A DNA stretch of 21,248 nucleotides from Candidatus Moraniibacteriota bacterium (GCA_030690925.1 JAUYFO010000090.1:1-21248), one strand, 5' to 3'. Counted from the stretch's first letter, positions 6,885 to 12,902 are shown. A program made the numbers and translations. Notes: a model not told the origin generated them from the sequence alone.

Positions 6885-7004
6885 ATGGCAAGAACATCAA
6901 AAAGAGTGGCCGCTCTTGCATCAAAATCGTTGAAAAAGGATTTGCCCCGAAACAAAGAAAAGTCGGTGGCAGGTGCGGCTTTGCGATTGCGAGGTAAGAA
7001 GTAG
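6885..7004 (+). CDS. 39-aa basic peptide at the end of the RM operon
   Basis: ATG 6885 to TAG 7002-7004, 39 aa, rich in Lys, Arg, Ala and Ser ('MARTSKRVAALASKSLKKDL', then 'EKSVAGAALRLRGKK'). It has the strongest Shine-Dalgarno in the accessory region, AGGAGGTGA (6871-6879), 5 bp upstream, and begins just after the S-subunit stop, which supports real translation. It resembles short accessory-genome proteins with an AxxA-KSxAGSAL pattern that I recall from other bacteria, usually somewhat longer. No function is known to me. A basic amphipathic or nucleic-acid-binding peptide is possible. Confidence 0.65.
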   Translation: MARTSKRVAALASKSLKKDLPRNKEKSVAGAALRLRGKK

Positions 7005-7094
7005 TGGCTTTAAAATAAAACCAGTGTGGCGCTTCAGATTTTTCGCTCTCAATTTTGAGAATTCCGAAAAACGGTAAAACGGCACGAAATTTTT

Positions 7095-7117
7095 CCAGCT
7101 CGAAAGGGCTGGTTTTT
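7095..7117 (+). terminator. Intrinsic terminator after the RM operon
   Basis: CCAGCTC (7095-7101) pairs with GGGCTGG (7106-7112) around a GAAA tetraloop, with one T-G wobble, followed by T5 (7113-7117). The 29 bp 7095-7123 are identical to 9965-9993 downstream of the zeta module. Confidence 0.92.
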
Positions 7118-7143
7118 GTTTGGAGTATACTTTATGCTGTAAG

Positions 7144-7168
7144 AGTTACGTAACTCGTTACATATATG
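7144..7168 (+). repeat. Paired GTTACGTAAC dyad, copy 2
   Basis: GTTACGTAAC (7145-7154), then a second half-site GTTACATATA (7157-7166) at the same 12-bp offset as in the other copies, running into the ATG at 7166. The layout (GTAAG, dyad, ACATATATGA) is the same as at 444-468 in front of the first Fic gene. Confidence 0.8.
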
Positions 7169-7219
7169 ACTAAGCTCTATCTCGATATTGACGGAGTGCT
7201 GGTGACAAAAATAATGTAA
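7166..7219 (+). pseudogene. Truncated HAD-type phosphatase gene (N-terminal remnant)
   Basis: ATG 7166 opens a 17-codon frame reading MTKLYLDIDGVLVTK before TAA at 7217-7219. The first 15 residues match the N-terminal motif I (DxDGV) of HAD-superfamily phosphatases, where the first Asp is the nucleophile. No continuation of the fold is found in any frame downstream. The match stops where the 40-bp palindrome begins (7213), so the gene was cut by a rearrangement there. The upstream leader with the GTTACGTAAC dyad is retained. Confidence 0.6.
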
Positions 7220-7252
7220 CATAATTCCACGGCCGTGGAATTATGTTACATT
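7213..7252. repeat. 40-bp perfect palindrome
   Basis: Each 20-bp arm is the exact reverse complement of the other, with no spacer; the centre is CCACGG/CCGTGG at 7232/7233. It contains the half-site TGTAAC near one end and GTTACA near the other. No T run follows, so it is not a standard terminator. It lies exactly at the break of the HAD remnant and about 20 bp upstream of the KilA-N promoter. It could be an operator, a recombination or transposition scar, or a cruciform site. Confidence 0.97.
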
Positions 7253-7273
7253 CTGAATGCGAGAAAAAAACGT

Positions 7274-7303
7274 TTGACATGTTTTTGTCGTGTACTGTAT
7301 ACT
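7274..7303 (+). promoter_or_regulatory. Promoter of the KilA-N gene
   Basis: TTGACA (7274-7279), 18 bp, TATACT (7298-7303). The stretch from the -10 through the leader (TATACTTGTATATGTAAGTA and following) is almost the same as at 9027-9050 in front of the zeta gene, so the two genes share a promoter-leader module. Confidence 0.85.
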
Positions 7304-7342
7304 TGTATATGTAAGTAGAGTAAACATTTGAGTCATAGAGTT

Positions 7343-8152
7343 ATGAAAAAAATGAAAGTGCAGGGCGTTGATATAACTATTATCTCCAAAGGAGAGCATG
7401 ACTACCTCTCTCTGACGGACATGCTCAGAGCAAAAGATGGCGACTTCTTTATTTCTGATTGGCTAAGGAATAGGAATACAGTGGAATTTTTGGGTATTTG
7501 GGAACAGATAAATAATTCCAATTTTAATTATGGCGAATTCGCCATAATTAAAAGCCAGGCAGGGCTTAATAGCTACAAAATAAGCGTAAAGGAGTGGGTG
7601 GAAAAAACAGGCGCAATTGGATTGAAAGCGACGGCTGGTCGATATGGCGGAACCTTTGCGCATAAGGATATTGCGTTTGAATTTGGAATGTGGATAAGTC
7701 CGACTTTCAAATTGTACGTCATAAAGGAATTTCAACGGCTGAAAGCGGAAGAAAATGATAGGCTTGCTCTGGGTTGGGATGCCAAGCGTATGCTCACAAA
7801 AATTAACTACAAAATTCACACCGATGCTATCAAAGAAAACATAGTTGTCCCTCAAAGGTTGTCTCAGAAAAATGCCACTATTACATATGCCAATGAGGCC
7901 GATGTTCTGAACGTGGCCTTGTTTAGTATGACAGCAAAACATTGGAAAGACATGAACAAAAAGAAAGATGGGAACATGAGGGACTATGCCGATGTGACAC
8001 AACTGGTGTGTCTTGCCAATTTGGAAAGTTTGAACGCGGAGTTTATAAAAATGGGAATGACACAAAAAGAGCGATTATTAAAGTTGAATGAAACGGCGAT
8101 TACACAAATGAACTCACTCGCAGCGAATAAAAGTGTCCAAAAACTTTTGTGA
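7343..8152 (+). CDS. KilA-N domain protein (phage antirepressor-like)
   Basis: 269 aa from ATG 7343. A TTG at 7328 would add five residues and is closer to the purine-rich AAGTAGAG, so the start is uncertain. The N-terminal ~130 residues are a KilA-N domain: 'YLSLTDMLRAK', 'FFISDWLRNRNTVEFLGIWE', 'SVKEWVEKTGAIGL' and 'AGRYGGTFAHKDIAFEFGMW'. The C-terminal part ('TYANEADVLNVALFSMTAKHW', shortened here to its recognisable core NEADVLNVALF) is the conserved second half of the common bacterial/phage form. KilA-N proteins bind DNA and often act as phage antirepressors. The coding sequence contains a 32-bp perfect palindrome (7522-7553) encoding NYGEFAIIK. It sits beside a Bro-N fragment, which supports a phage-derived origin. 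Confidence 0.92.
   Translation: MKKMKVQGVDITIISKGEHDYLSLTDMLRAKDGDFFISDWLRNRNTVEFLGIWEQINNSNFNYGEFAIIKSQAGLNSYKISVKEWVEKTGAIGLKATAGRYGGTFAHKDIAFEFGMWISPTFKLYVIKEFQRLKAEENDRLALGWDAKRMLTKINYKIHTDAIKENIVVPQRLSQKNATITYANEADVLNVALFSMTAKHWKDMNKKKDGNMRDYADVTQLVCLANLESLNAEFIKMGMTQKERLLKLNETAITQMNSLAANKSVQKLL
7522..7553. repeat. 32-bp perfect palindrome inside the KilA-N coding sequence
   Basis: Bases 7522-7537 (TTTTAATTATGGCGAA) are followed directly by their exact reverse complement (7538-7553). Both strands therefore encode FNYGEFAIIK in the matching frame. It lies in the KilA-N domain. In mRNA it would fold into a long stem that could slow translation. Confidence 0.97.
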
Positions 8153-8160
8153 GAAGATAA

Positions 8161-8253
8161 TTTTTTTCAGTGGTTGATATTATTCAAATACTTACTGAAA
8201 GCGTTAACCCGACAGATTATTTAAAAAAGTACTGGTGGGGGCCTGCAGATTAA
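8161..8253 (+). pseudogene. Bro-N / DinD-like gene fragment
   Basis: An open stretch without a proper start reads FFSVVDIIQILTESVNPTDY followed by LKK, the core of Bro-N domains found in phage antirepressors and DinD-like proteins. It then runs into unrelated residues and TAA (8251-8253). Immediately after, another frame reads QIKDKIKKIGGK (about 8241-8276), which resembles the conserved C-terminal 'IKKIGG' region of the same family. An internal deletion that joined the two ends would explain both. The first part is a confident match by eye; the second is weaker. Confidence 0.6.
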
Positions 8254-8316
8254 AGATAAGATTAAAAAAATCGGGGGTAAGTGTTGATGAAGGCATTATT
8301 GGTTTTTGTTTGGGTG

Positions 8317-8322
8317 TATAAT
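8317..8322 (+). promoter_or_regulatory. Candidate -10 box for the 187-aa gene
   Basis: TATAAT at 8317-8322 follows a fragment (GGTTTTTGTTTGGG, 8301-8314) that also follows the terminator stems at 7111 and 9981. There is no convincing -35 at normal spacing. If used, transcription would start near 8329 and favour the ATG at 8358. Confidence 0.35.
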
Positions 8323-8324
8323 TG

Positions 8325-8888
8325 ATGGCAAGTAGTAAGAAGAGTGAATCAGCTTGTATGTCAAAAAAACATAAAAAGAAGAAGGTCCCACTTGTCTCGG
8401 AGCATGACCCAGAAACAGTGCTGCTTTACTTTACGGCAGATTATGCTGGATACAAAATAAGTACTTCGGAAAATATCGCCTCCCCTTCGCTTGCGGATTG
8501 GTTCATAGAGAGGGGAGTGGCTCTCAAGCACGACCTTGGGCTTGAAAAGATTGCCGATGAGGTTATTGGCAATACACTACGTCTCGTTCGAACGAAGTCT
8601 GAGGAGGAACGGAGCAAGCTCTTTATCGCTGTGAGATACATGATTTCGGATGAAGAGGAGCTGGGTCTCTTTCGATTTTTCAATACGGAGTACGAGCCTC
8701 ATTTCAAGATAGTGCGAGACTTTGTTACTCACGAGTGGTTTACCGATGAAGAAAAAGCCTATCTAGAAAGCTTCATACGGAAGCACTTCATAGAGCGGAA
8801 AACTATCAGACACCAAATCAGCGCACTCACTCGTATAAAAAAACGGGAAATACGCCTGGCGAGGATGAATCCCAAGCAACCACAATAG
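8325..8888 (+). CDS. Hypothetical protein, charged and helical
   Basis: 187 aa from ATG 8325, or 176 aa from ATG 8358, which follows the candidate -10 box at a better distance. Neither start has a clear Shine-Dalgarno. I do not recognise a family. The N-terminus is lysine-rich (SKKHKKKK). The middle is acidic and mostly helical by eye ('LADWFIERGVALKHDLGL', 'DEEELGLFRFFNTEYEPHF'), and the C-terminus is again basic ('IKKREIRLARMNPKQPQ'). There are no membrane segments, cysteine clusters or nucleotide-binding motifs. It stands alone between phage-like remnants and a paired-dyad repeat, so a phage-related or accessory role is likely but unspecified. Confidence 0.7.
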   Translation: MASSKKSESACMSKKHKKKKVPLVSEHDPETVLLYFTADYAGYKISTSENIASPSLADWFIERGVALKHDLGLEKIADEVIGNTLRLVRTKSEEERSKLFIAVRYMISDEEELGLFRFFNTEYEPHFKIVRDFVTHEWFTDEEKAYLESFIRKHFIERKTIRHQISALTRIKKREIRLARMNPKQPQ

Positions 8889-8917
8889 AGAAGACAAAGA
8901 GTCAGGTATCTTGTTGA

Positions 8918-8943
8918 CAGTTACGTAACAGGTTACGTAACTG
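8918..8943. repeat. Paired GTTACGTAAC dyad, copy 3 (perfect)
   Basis: Two intact 10-bp palindromes at 8920-8929 and 8932-8941. Together they form a larger inverted repeat, with arm CAGTTACGTAAC, a 2-bp AG spacer and the exact reverse complement arm. It is followed by a shared tail, GGATAGAAAAAACCCGGCAC (8964-8983), that recurs exactly at 13092-13111. Confidence 0.92.
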
Positions 8944-9002
8944 ATTAGGATTTTTTGGTAGTTGGATAGAAAAAACCCGGCACATTGTATCGTGGTGGTG
9001 GC

Positions 9003-9032
9003 TTGACGTTGTTTTGTGGCATGTTGTATACT
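9003..9032 (+). promoter_or_regulatory. Promoter of the zeta-like operon
   Basis: TTGACG (9003-9008), 18 bp, TATACT (9027-9032). The -10 and leader (ATGTAAGTAGA, 9037-9047) match the KilA-N promoter module at 7298-7318. Confidence 0.85.
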
Positions 9033-9062
9033 TATGTATGTAAGTAGAACAAACAAAAAGAT

Positions 9063-9758
9063 ATGAATGATGAAGAGATACGAAAATCAGCTCAACGATT
9101 CATACAAAAAAATGGGGAGCTGCTTGTCAACACGTTTGCTAGTGATGCAATCTATAAACCAGATGATTTTCCGGTGACTGTTTTTATGGCTGGCTGTCCT
9201 GGCGCAGGGAAAACAGAAGTTTCGATAGGGTTAGTAGAACAGTTCACCTCTCCGGCTGTACGCATTGATGCCGATGAGATACGGAAACTGTGCGACGGCT
9301 ATACTGGTGTCAATGCTCATTTATTTCAGTCGGCGGCCAGTATTGGCGTTGAGACCCTGTATAATTATTGCTTGGAGCAGAAGTTTAACATGGTTGTCGA
9401 TGGAACTTTTGCGCACCAGAAAACCGTTTCCAATATAGAGAAATCACTCAAGCACGGTAGGAAGGTTATTATCTATTTTGTATACCAGGATCCTCAGGTG
9501 GCCTGGGATTTTACAAAGAAGAGGGAAGGAGTGGCGCAAAGAAGGGTTACCAAGGAATCCTTTGTTAAAGGATATTGTATGTCTCGGGTCAATGTTAACG
9601 AAGCCAAGAGGCAATTTGGTAATCAAATAGAGCTTAATTTATTGGTAAAGAATCTAGCGAATGATGACGTGAGTACAATCTTTAAAGACATTACTGTGGT
9701 TGATTTGTACCTCAAAAAGATCTATACTGAAAGTGAACTCAACAATGCTATAGTATGA
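9063..9758 (+). CDS. Zeta-toxin-like P-loop kinase
   Basis: 231 aa. Walker A GCPGAGKT is at residues 44-51 after a hydrophobic strand (VTVFMA). The zeta-type RIDADEIR follows (67-74; Asp69/Asp71), then VVDGTF (111-116) and an arginine-rich lid 'KKREGVAQRRVT' (152-163). Zeta toxins phosphorylate UDP-N-acetylglucosamine and block cell-wall synthesis; related family members act on other small molecules. The length and fold order fit the zeta/PezT family. No epsilon-type antitoxin lies upstream. A 63-aa gene overlaps the stop by 4 bp instead. The promoter is shared in sequence with the KilA-N gene. The kinase fold is well supported; toxicity is inferred. Confidence 0.88.
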   Translation: MNDEEIRKSAQRFIQKNGELLVNTFASDAIYKPDDFPVTVFMAGCPGAGKTEVSIGLVEQFTSPAVRIDADEIRKLCDGYTGVNAHLFQSAASIGVETLYNYCLEQKFNMVVDGTFAHQKTVSNIEKSLKHGRKVIIYFVYQDPQVAWDFTKKREGVAQRRVTKESFVKGYCMSRVNVNEAKRQFGNQIELNLLVKNLANDDVSTIFKDITVVDLYLKKIYTESELNNAIV

Positions 9759-9946
9759 CAGAATTTATAAGGCGCATTTTTGGCTTTAAACAAGCTCCGA
9801 AGCAGAAAAGTGATTTTTCGGCTTTCTTTTATGATGCTACTGAACAAGAGCAAAAAGAAGTCCTGTTGCGTGTTATGAAAAAAGCGAATGAGGATCAGAG
9901 GAAAGTGATTGAAAAGTACGATGAGCAGGTGTCTCATGCTAGATAG
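9755..9946 (+). CDS. 63-aa helical protein coupled to the zeta-like kinase, candidate antitoxin
   Basis: 63 aa. The ATG at 9755 overlaps the TGA of the kinase gene (ATGA), so the two are translationally coupled. After a short basic N-terminus (FIRRIFGFKQAPKQK) the rest is one charged, probably helical stretch ('FFYDATEQEQKEVLLRVMKK', then 'ANEDQRKVIEKYDEQ'). I recall similar C-terminal segments in small proteins of uncultured bacteria but know no function. It does not resemble epsilon antitoxin by eye. Size, overlap and shared terminator (9965-9987) suggest a regulator or antitoxin of the kinase (inference). Confidence 0.78.
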   Translation: MTEFIRRIFGFKQAPKQKSDFSAFFYDATEQEQKEVLLRVMKKANEDQRKVIEKYDEQVSHAR

Positions 9947-9964
9947 GTGTTACAATGGTTTTTC

Positions 9965-9987
9965 CCAGCTCGAAAGGGCTGGTTTTT
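9965..9987 (+). terminator. Intrinsic terminator after the zeta-like operon
   Basis: Same stem (CCAGCTC with GGGCTGG, GAAA loop) and T5 tail as at 7095-7117; 29 bp are identical between the two sites (9965-9993 and 7095-7123). Confidence 0.92.
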
Positions 9988-10022
9988 GTTTGGGTTTACC
10001 CTATGAGATTGCTTAGCAGGAT

Positions 10023-10050
10023 TTGATAGGGTGTATACTGGGAGTATAAA
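10023..10050 (+). promoter_or_regulatory. Promoter of the VOC-protein gene
   Basis: TTGATA (10023-10028), 16 bp, TATAAA (10045-10050), 15 bp before the ATG at 10066. An upstream TATACT (10034-10039) is an alternative -10 without a good -35. Confidence 0.6.
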
Positions 10051-10065
10051 TAGTAACTTTTTTGT

Positions 10066-10458
10066 ATGATTGCTCACACGGGGGTGTATGTGAAAAAATA
10101 TAAGTCGGCCAAAGCGTTCTATACCAAAGTGCTCGCGACAGTGGGGTACAAACTTTCCATGGAGTTTGGCGAAGCCGCTGGGTTTGTGGAAGGGGGCAAT
10201 ACCAGTTTCTGGATTGGCCAGAAAAAGAAAATGATGCCGGGGCATGTCGCCTTTGAAGCCAAGAATAAGAAACAGGTGGATAGTTTTTATAAAGTGGCCA
10301 TGAAAAACGGAGCCAAGGATAATGGTAAGCCAGGCTACCGGCCTGATTATTGGCCTGGGTACTACGCTGCCTTTATTCTCGATACCGAAGGCAACAATAT
10401 CGAAGCCGTGTGGTTTGACTATTCCAAAGTCAAAAAGCCAAGAACAAAGAAGCAGTAG
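10066..10458 (+). CDS. VOC / glyoxalase-bleomycin resistance family protein
   Basis: 130 aa, one vicinal-oxygen-chelate domain made of two beta-alpha-beta-beta-beta units. The first begins 'IAHTGVYVKKYKSAKAFYTK' with His4 as a likely metal ligand. The second begins 'GHVAFEAKNKKQVDSFY' and ends in DTEGNNIEAVWFD with the conserved Glu ligand. Members include glyoxalase I-like enzymes, dioxygenases and fosfomycin/bleomycin resistance proteins; substrate cannot be predicted. The wording 'YYAAFILDTEGNNIEAV' is typical of the small stand-alone lyase-like group. It is followed 14 bp later by the YjdF-like gene, probably on the same transcript. Confidence 0.9.
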   Translation: MIAHTGVYVKKYKSAKAFYTKVLATVGYKLSMEFGEAAGFVEGGNTSFWIGQKKKMMPGHVAFEAKNKKQVDSFYKVAMKNGAKDNGKPGYRPDYWPGYYAAFILDTEGNNIEAVWFDYSKVKKPRTKKQ

Positions 10459-10472
10459 CAACAAATAAAAAT

Positions 10473-11106
10473 ATGGATATTTTCAAGAATCGATTTCTGA
10501 CATGGTTACTGGCAGTCTATTTCGTCCTGATGTTGGTCCTGGCGATTGATCCGGTGGACCGGACGACGTGGTTTGCGGAGAATTTTACGGTCTGGATTAT
10601 CATCGCGGTGATTCTCGGCTTGTACTGGCGTGGGGTGCGCTTTTCCCGTCTGGCCTATGGGTTGATGTTTGTCCTGATCTACCTCCACACCATCGGTGGG
10701 CACTATACGTTTGCTCTGGTGCCGTTTGGATTGGGTGACGGATTTCTTTGGTTTCGAGCGCAATCACTATGATCGCATGGCGCACTTCTCTGTCGGATTC
10801 TACGCCTTTGCGGTGGCCGAGTGGCTGTGGAACAAGAAATTGGTCGCCAATAAGTTTCTTTTGTTTACCTACCCGGTGTTTCTTATCGCCACTATCGCCA
10901 TGAGCTATGAGCTGGTCGAGTGGTTCTATGCCGCCCAGTCCAATGCGGCTGATGCTATGGCTTACCTCGGCAGTCAGGGTGACATCTGGGACGCCCAGAA
11001 AGACATGCTGGCCGACACGCTCGGGGCTATCGTGGCTGTTTGTCTGTTCTTTTTCCTAGGCCGGCCGCAATTAGGCAATGACAAGAGAGAGGAACATGGA
11101 GAGTGA
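10473..11106 (+). pseudogene. yjdF: YjdF (DUF2238) family membrane protein, frameshifted
   Basis: The first frame (10473-10772) encodes residues matching the N-terminal half of YjdF proteins: 'AIDPVDRTTWFAENF', several membrane helices and 'IGGHYTFALVPFG'. The match continues in the +1 frame from base 10729: 'DWVTDFFGFERNHYDRMAHF', 'MSYELVEWFYA', 'LGSQGDIWDAQKDMLADTLG'. Family members read PFG-DW here. The DNA shows TTT G GAT TGG (10725-10734), so two bases of the Gly codon appear lost. Neither half would fold as the whole ~210-aa integral membrane protein. Reasons could be a genuine mutation, an assembly or sequencing error, or less likely a +1 recoding site. The function of the family is not established. 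Confidence 0.85.
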
Positions 11107-11115
11107 CGTATTTCA

Positions 11116-11141
11116 CAGTTATGTAACAGGTTACGTAACTG
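11116..11141. repeat. Paired GTTACGTAAC dyad, copy 4
   Basis: CAGTTATGTAAC (11116-11127), AG, GTTACGTAACTG (11130-11141). It is identical to copy 3 except for one base (T for C at 11122). It lies between the YjdF end and the glgP terminator. Confidence 0.9.
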
Positions 11142-11171
11142 ATCTAGGCTTTCTTATTGGTATCGGAAAAG

Positions 11172-11206
11172 AAAAACGGCCCGTTGCAACGATGTTGCTT
11201 CGGACC
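11172..11206 (-). terminator. Intrinsic terminator of the glucan phosphorylase-like gene
   Basis: On the minus strand GGTCCG (11206-11201) pairs with CGGGCC (11183-11178, one G-U). An inner stem GCAAC/GTTGC (11198-11194 with 11190-11186) is separated by symmetrical AA/AA bulges. A U-rich tail follows (11176-11172). It is 17 bp past the stop codon at 11223. Confidence 0.9.
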
Positions 11207-11222
11207 GGTTGGGTTGCGCGTG

Positions 11223-12902
11223 TCAGTGTTTTGCGAGGAGCTCGTGATAGAGCTCCTGGTAGTTATGGATCATGCGGCTGCCAGGAAATTTTTCCTCAGC
11301 TTCCATCTTGGCAGCCAGAGCCTTTTCGTAGAACACGTCCGGCTCATTGTAGTACATGTCGATGACACTGGCGAGCGTTGCCCGGAAAGCAGCTGCATCG
11401 TTACGATACTGCCGCCACCATTCCCGTTCGGAGTCGTGGCCGAAGAGGAAACAGTTCTGAGGATCGACCTCCTGCATCATGCCGTCGGGATTGCCCACGA
11501 CGAGTGTCCCGTTTAGCATGGCGCCGGCGGGTGATGTAGCACAGGCTTCCTTGTTGGCAGCCGAGGTGAAGAGCCACAGGTCAGATCCGGCTTTGAGGAG
11601 GCTGGAGAGTTCCACATCGTATCTTGGGAGGATGGCGATGTTGGGTATGCGTTCACTCAGGCGGAGCACGTGGTTCCAGGCCTTGACCATCTCGACTTCG
11701 TCGGGGTTGGGCATACCGGCGAAAATCAGCTGGAGCTGATTGTGCCGGAGTAGGCGTCCGATACCGACGGTGTCGAATTGGTCGAGGACGAGGGATGGCC
11801 GCTTGTAGCCTGTCCAGCGCCGAGCGAAGACACCAGTTAGGATATTGTCGCCGAAACGTTTGCCGGTCACGGCGCGGACATAATCGAGGACTTCGCCTTT
11901 GCATACTCGCTTCGCTTCCCGCAGAGCCGCGGGAGTAGTCACATCACGGTAGCGCAGGTGCTGCCAGAAGGGGAAAGAGACTCCGTTAGTCACACTGGTA
12001 ATCGGATATTCACGGCCCCCTTGGTCCTTGATCCAGGAGAACATGCGTTCCGATGTGATGCGGTGACGTTTGGACACGGCATTGGTAATGCCGGCCAGTC
12101 GGAGAGCGGCAACGGCTAGGTTGAAGTCATTGTCCTTTTGGCCGAGCTGTTCAAATACCGGTTGTCCAAACTGGAAGTAACGGTCCGTCATATGCACAAC
12201 TTGGTCGAGAGGCGCCTGCCAAATACCGGCCGGAACCGGTGTGTGCGTCGTGAAGAGCATATGGCGCCTGACCGTTGTAATGGCCTCCTCGATTGAGGCA
12301 TGCTTGTGGCGCGCTTCGCGGAGGAGCTCCATAGCAGCAAAGACCGCATGGCACTCGTTCAGATGGTAGAGCGATATTTGGTAGCCGAGTGCCCGGGTTG
12401 CAGAAAGGGCACCGACACCGAGGACGTAGGCGAAGGCGATACGCCGCCAGTCGTTGCCTCCCTCGCCGCCTGCTTCGCCGGAGAAGCCGCCGTAGAGGTA
12501 GCGGGTGATGAGTCGGTGTGCTTCGTCATTCTTCTCGTAGTCGGTGTCGAGAAACAAAACGTCACAGGCATCATATGATTTCCCAGGAAAGCGCCAGACC
12601 CGGACTGAGACTTCAGTATGGTTGACTGGCAGGGTAAATTCGGCTGTTGTGAGCTCGAGGAGTCCTTCGACGTGGAGTGCCGGATTTTCGACACCCATAC
12701 GTTTTCCTTCTGGAGTCTCGACGATGGTCTGTCGGTAGTAGCGGCTAAGCGGCGCGACCACGACGGCCGTGAGGCCGGCGCGCGGTGCGTCCATAGCGTA
12801 GGTGCCGGCGAGATAGCCGAGTCCACCAGTGTAGGTCTGGGGTGATTGCGGGATTGGCAGGGCGATTTCAGGGGTAACGTAGAGGACATGTTTCTTGGTC
12901 AT
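11223..12902 (-). CDS. glgP: Short alpha-glucan phosphorylase homologue (GT35-like) lacking the PLP lysine
   Basis: 559 aa from the ATG at 12902, chosen because AAAGGAG lies 6 bp upstream; an upstream in-frame extension has no such site. GT-B fold with phosphorylase hallmarks: 'TYTGGLGYLAGTYAMDA' (glycine loop), HLNECH, 'FTTHTPVPAGI', 'SVTNGVSFPFW' and the phosphate-binding 'RRWTGYKR'. The family signature EA[SC]GxSxMKxxLN reads EACATSPAGAMLN (452-464). The lysine that carries pyridoxal phosphate is replaced by Gly460 (codon at 11523-11525). Ordinary glucan phosphorylases cannot work without it, so the protein may be inactive, regulatory, or a glycosyltransferase using a different donor. It has its own promoter and terminator and a higher GC content than the RM operon. 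Confidence 0.88.
   Translation of the reverse strand: MTKKHVLYVTPEIALPIPQSPQTYTGGLGYLAGTYAMDAPRAGLTAVVVAPLSRYYRQTIVETPEGKRMGVENPALHVEGLLELTTAEFTLPVNHTEVSVRVWRFPGKSYDACDVLFLDTDYEKNDEAHRLITRYLYGGFSGEAGGEGGNDWRRIAFAYVLGVGALSATRALGYQISLYHLNECHAVFAAMELLREARHKHASIEEAITTVRRHMLFTTHTPVPAGIWQAPLDQVVHMTDRYFQFGQPVFEQLGQKDNDFNLAVAALRLAGITNAVSKRHRITSERMFSWIKDQGGREYPITSVTNGVSFPFWQHLRYRDVTTPAALREAKRVCKGEVLDYVRAVTGKRFGDNILTGVFARRWTGYKRPSLVLDQFDTVGIGRLLRHNQLQLIFAGMPNPDEVEMVKAWNHVLRLSERIPNIAILPRYDVELSSLLKAGSDLWLFTSAANKEACATSPAGAMLNGTLVVGNPDGMMQEVDPQNCFLFGHDSEREWWRQYRNDAAAFRATLASVIDMYYNEPDVFYEKALAAKMEAEEKFPGSRMIHNYQELYHELLAKH

Noticed and set aside
8914..8951. Promoter from TTGACA at 8914-8919
   Set aside because: The -35 box is perfect but overlaps the dyad, and no -10 lies at 15-19 bp. 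The zeta gene has a better promoter at 9003-9032.
10719..10745. Programmed +1 frameshift in the YjdF-like gene
   Set aside because: There is no slow codon, stop codon or other known +1 signal at the junction, and the family reads through in one frame. A mutation or error is the simpler reading.
8918..11141. Paired GTTACGTAAC dyads as integron attC sites
   Set aside because: They lack the RYYYAAC/GTTRRRY core pairs and the extrahelical bases of attC, and no integron integrase is visible. They are described as repeats only.
11078..11516. Plus-strand frames overlapping the end of the glgP-like gene
   Set aside because: They overlap the phosphorylase coding sequence and its terminator and have no homology; shadows.
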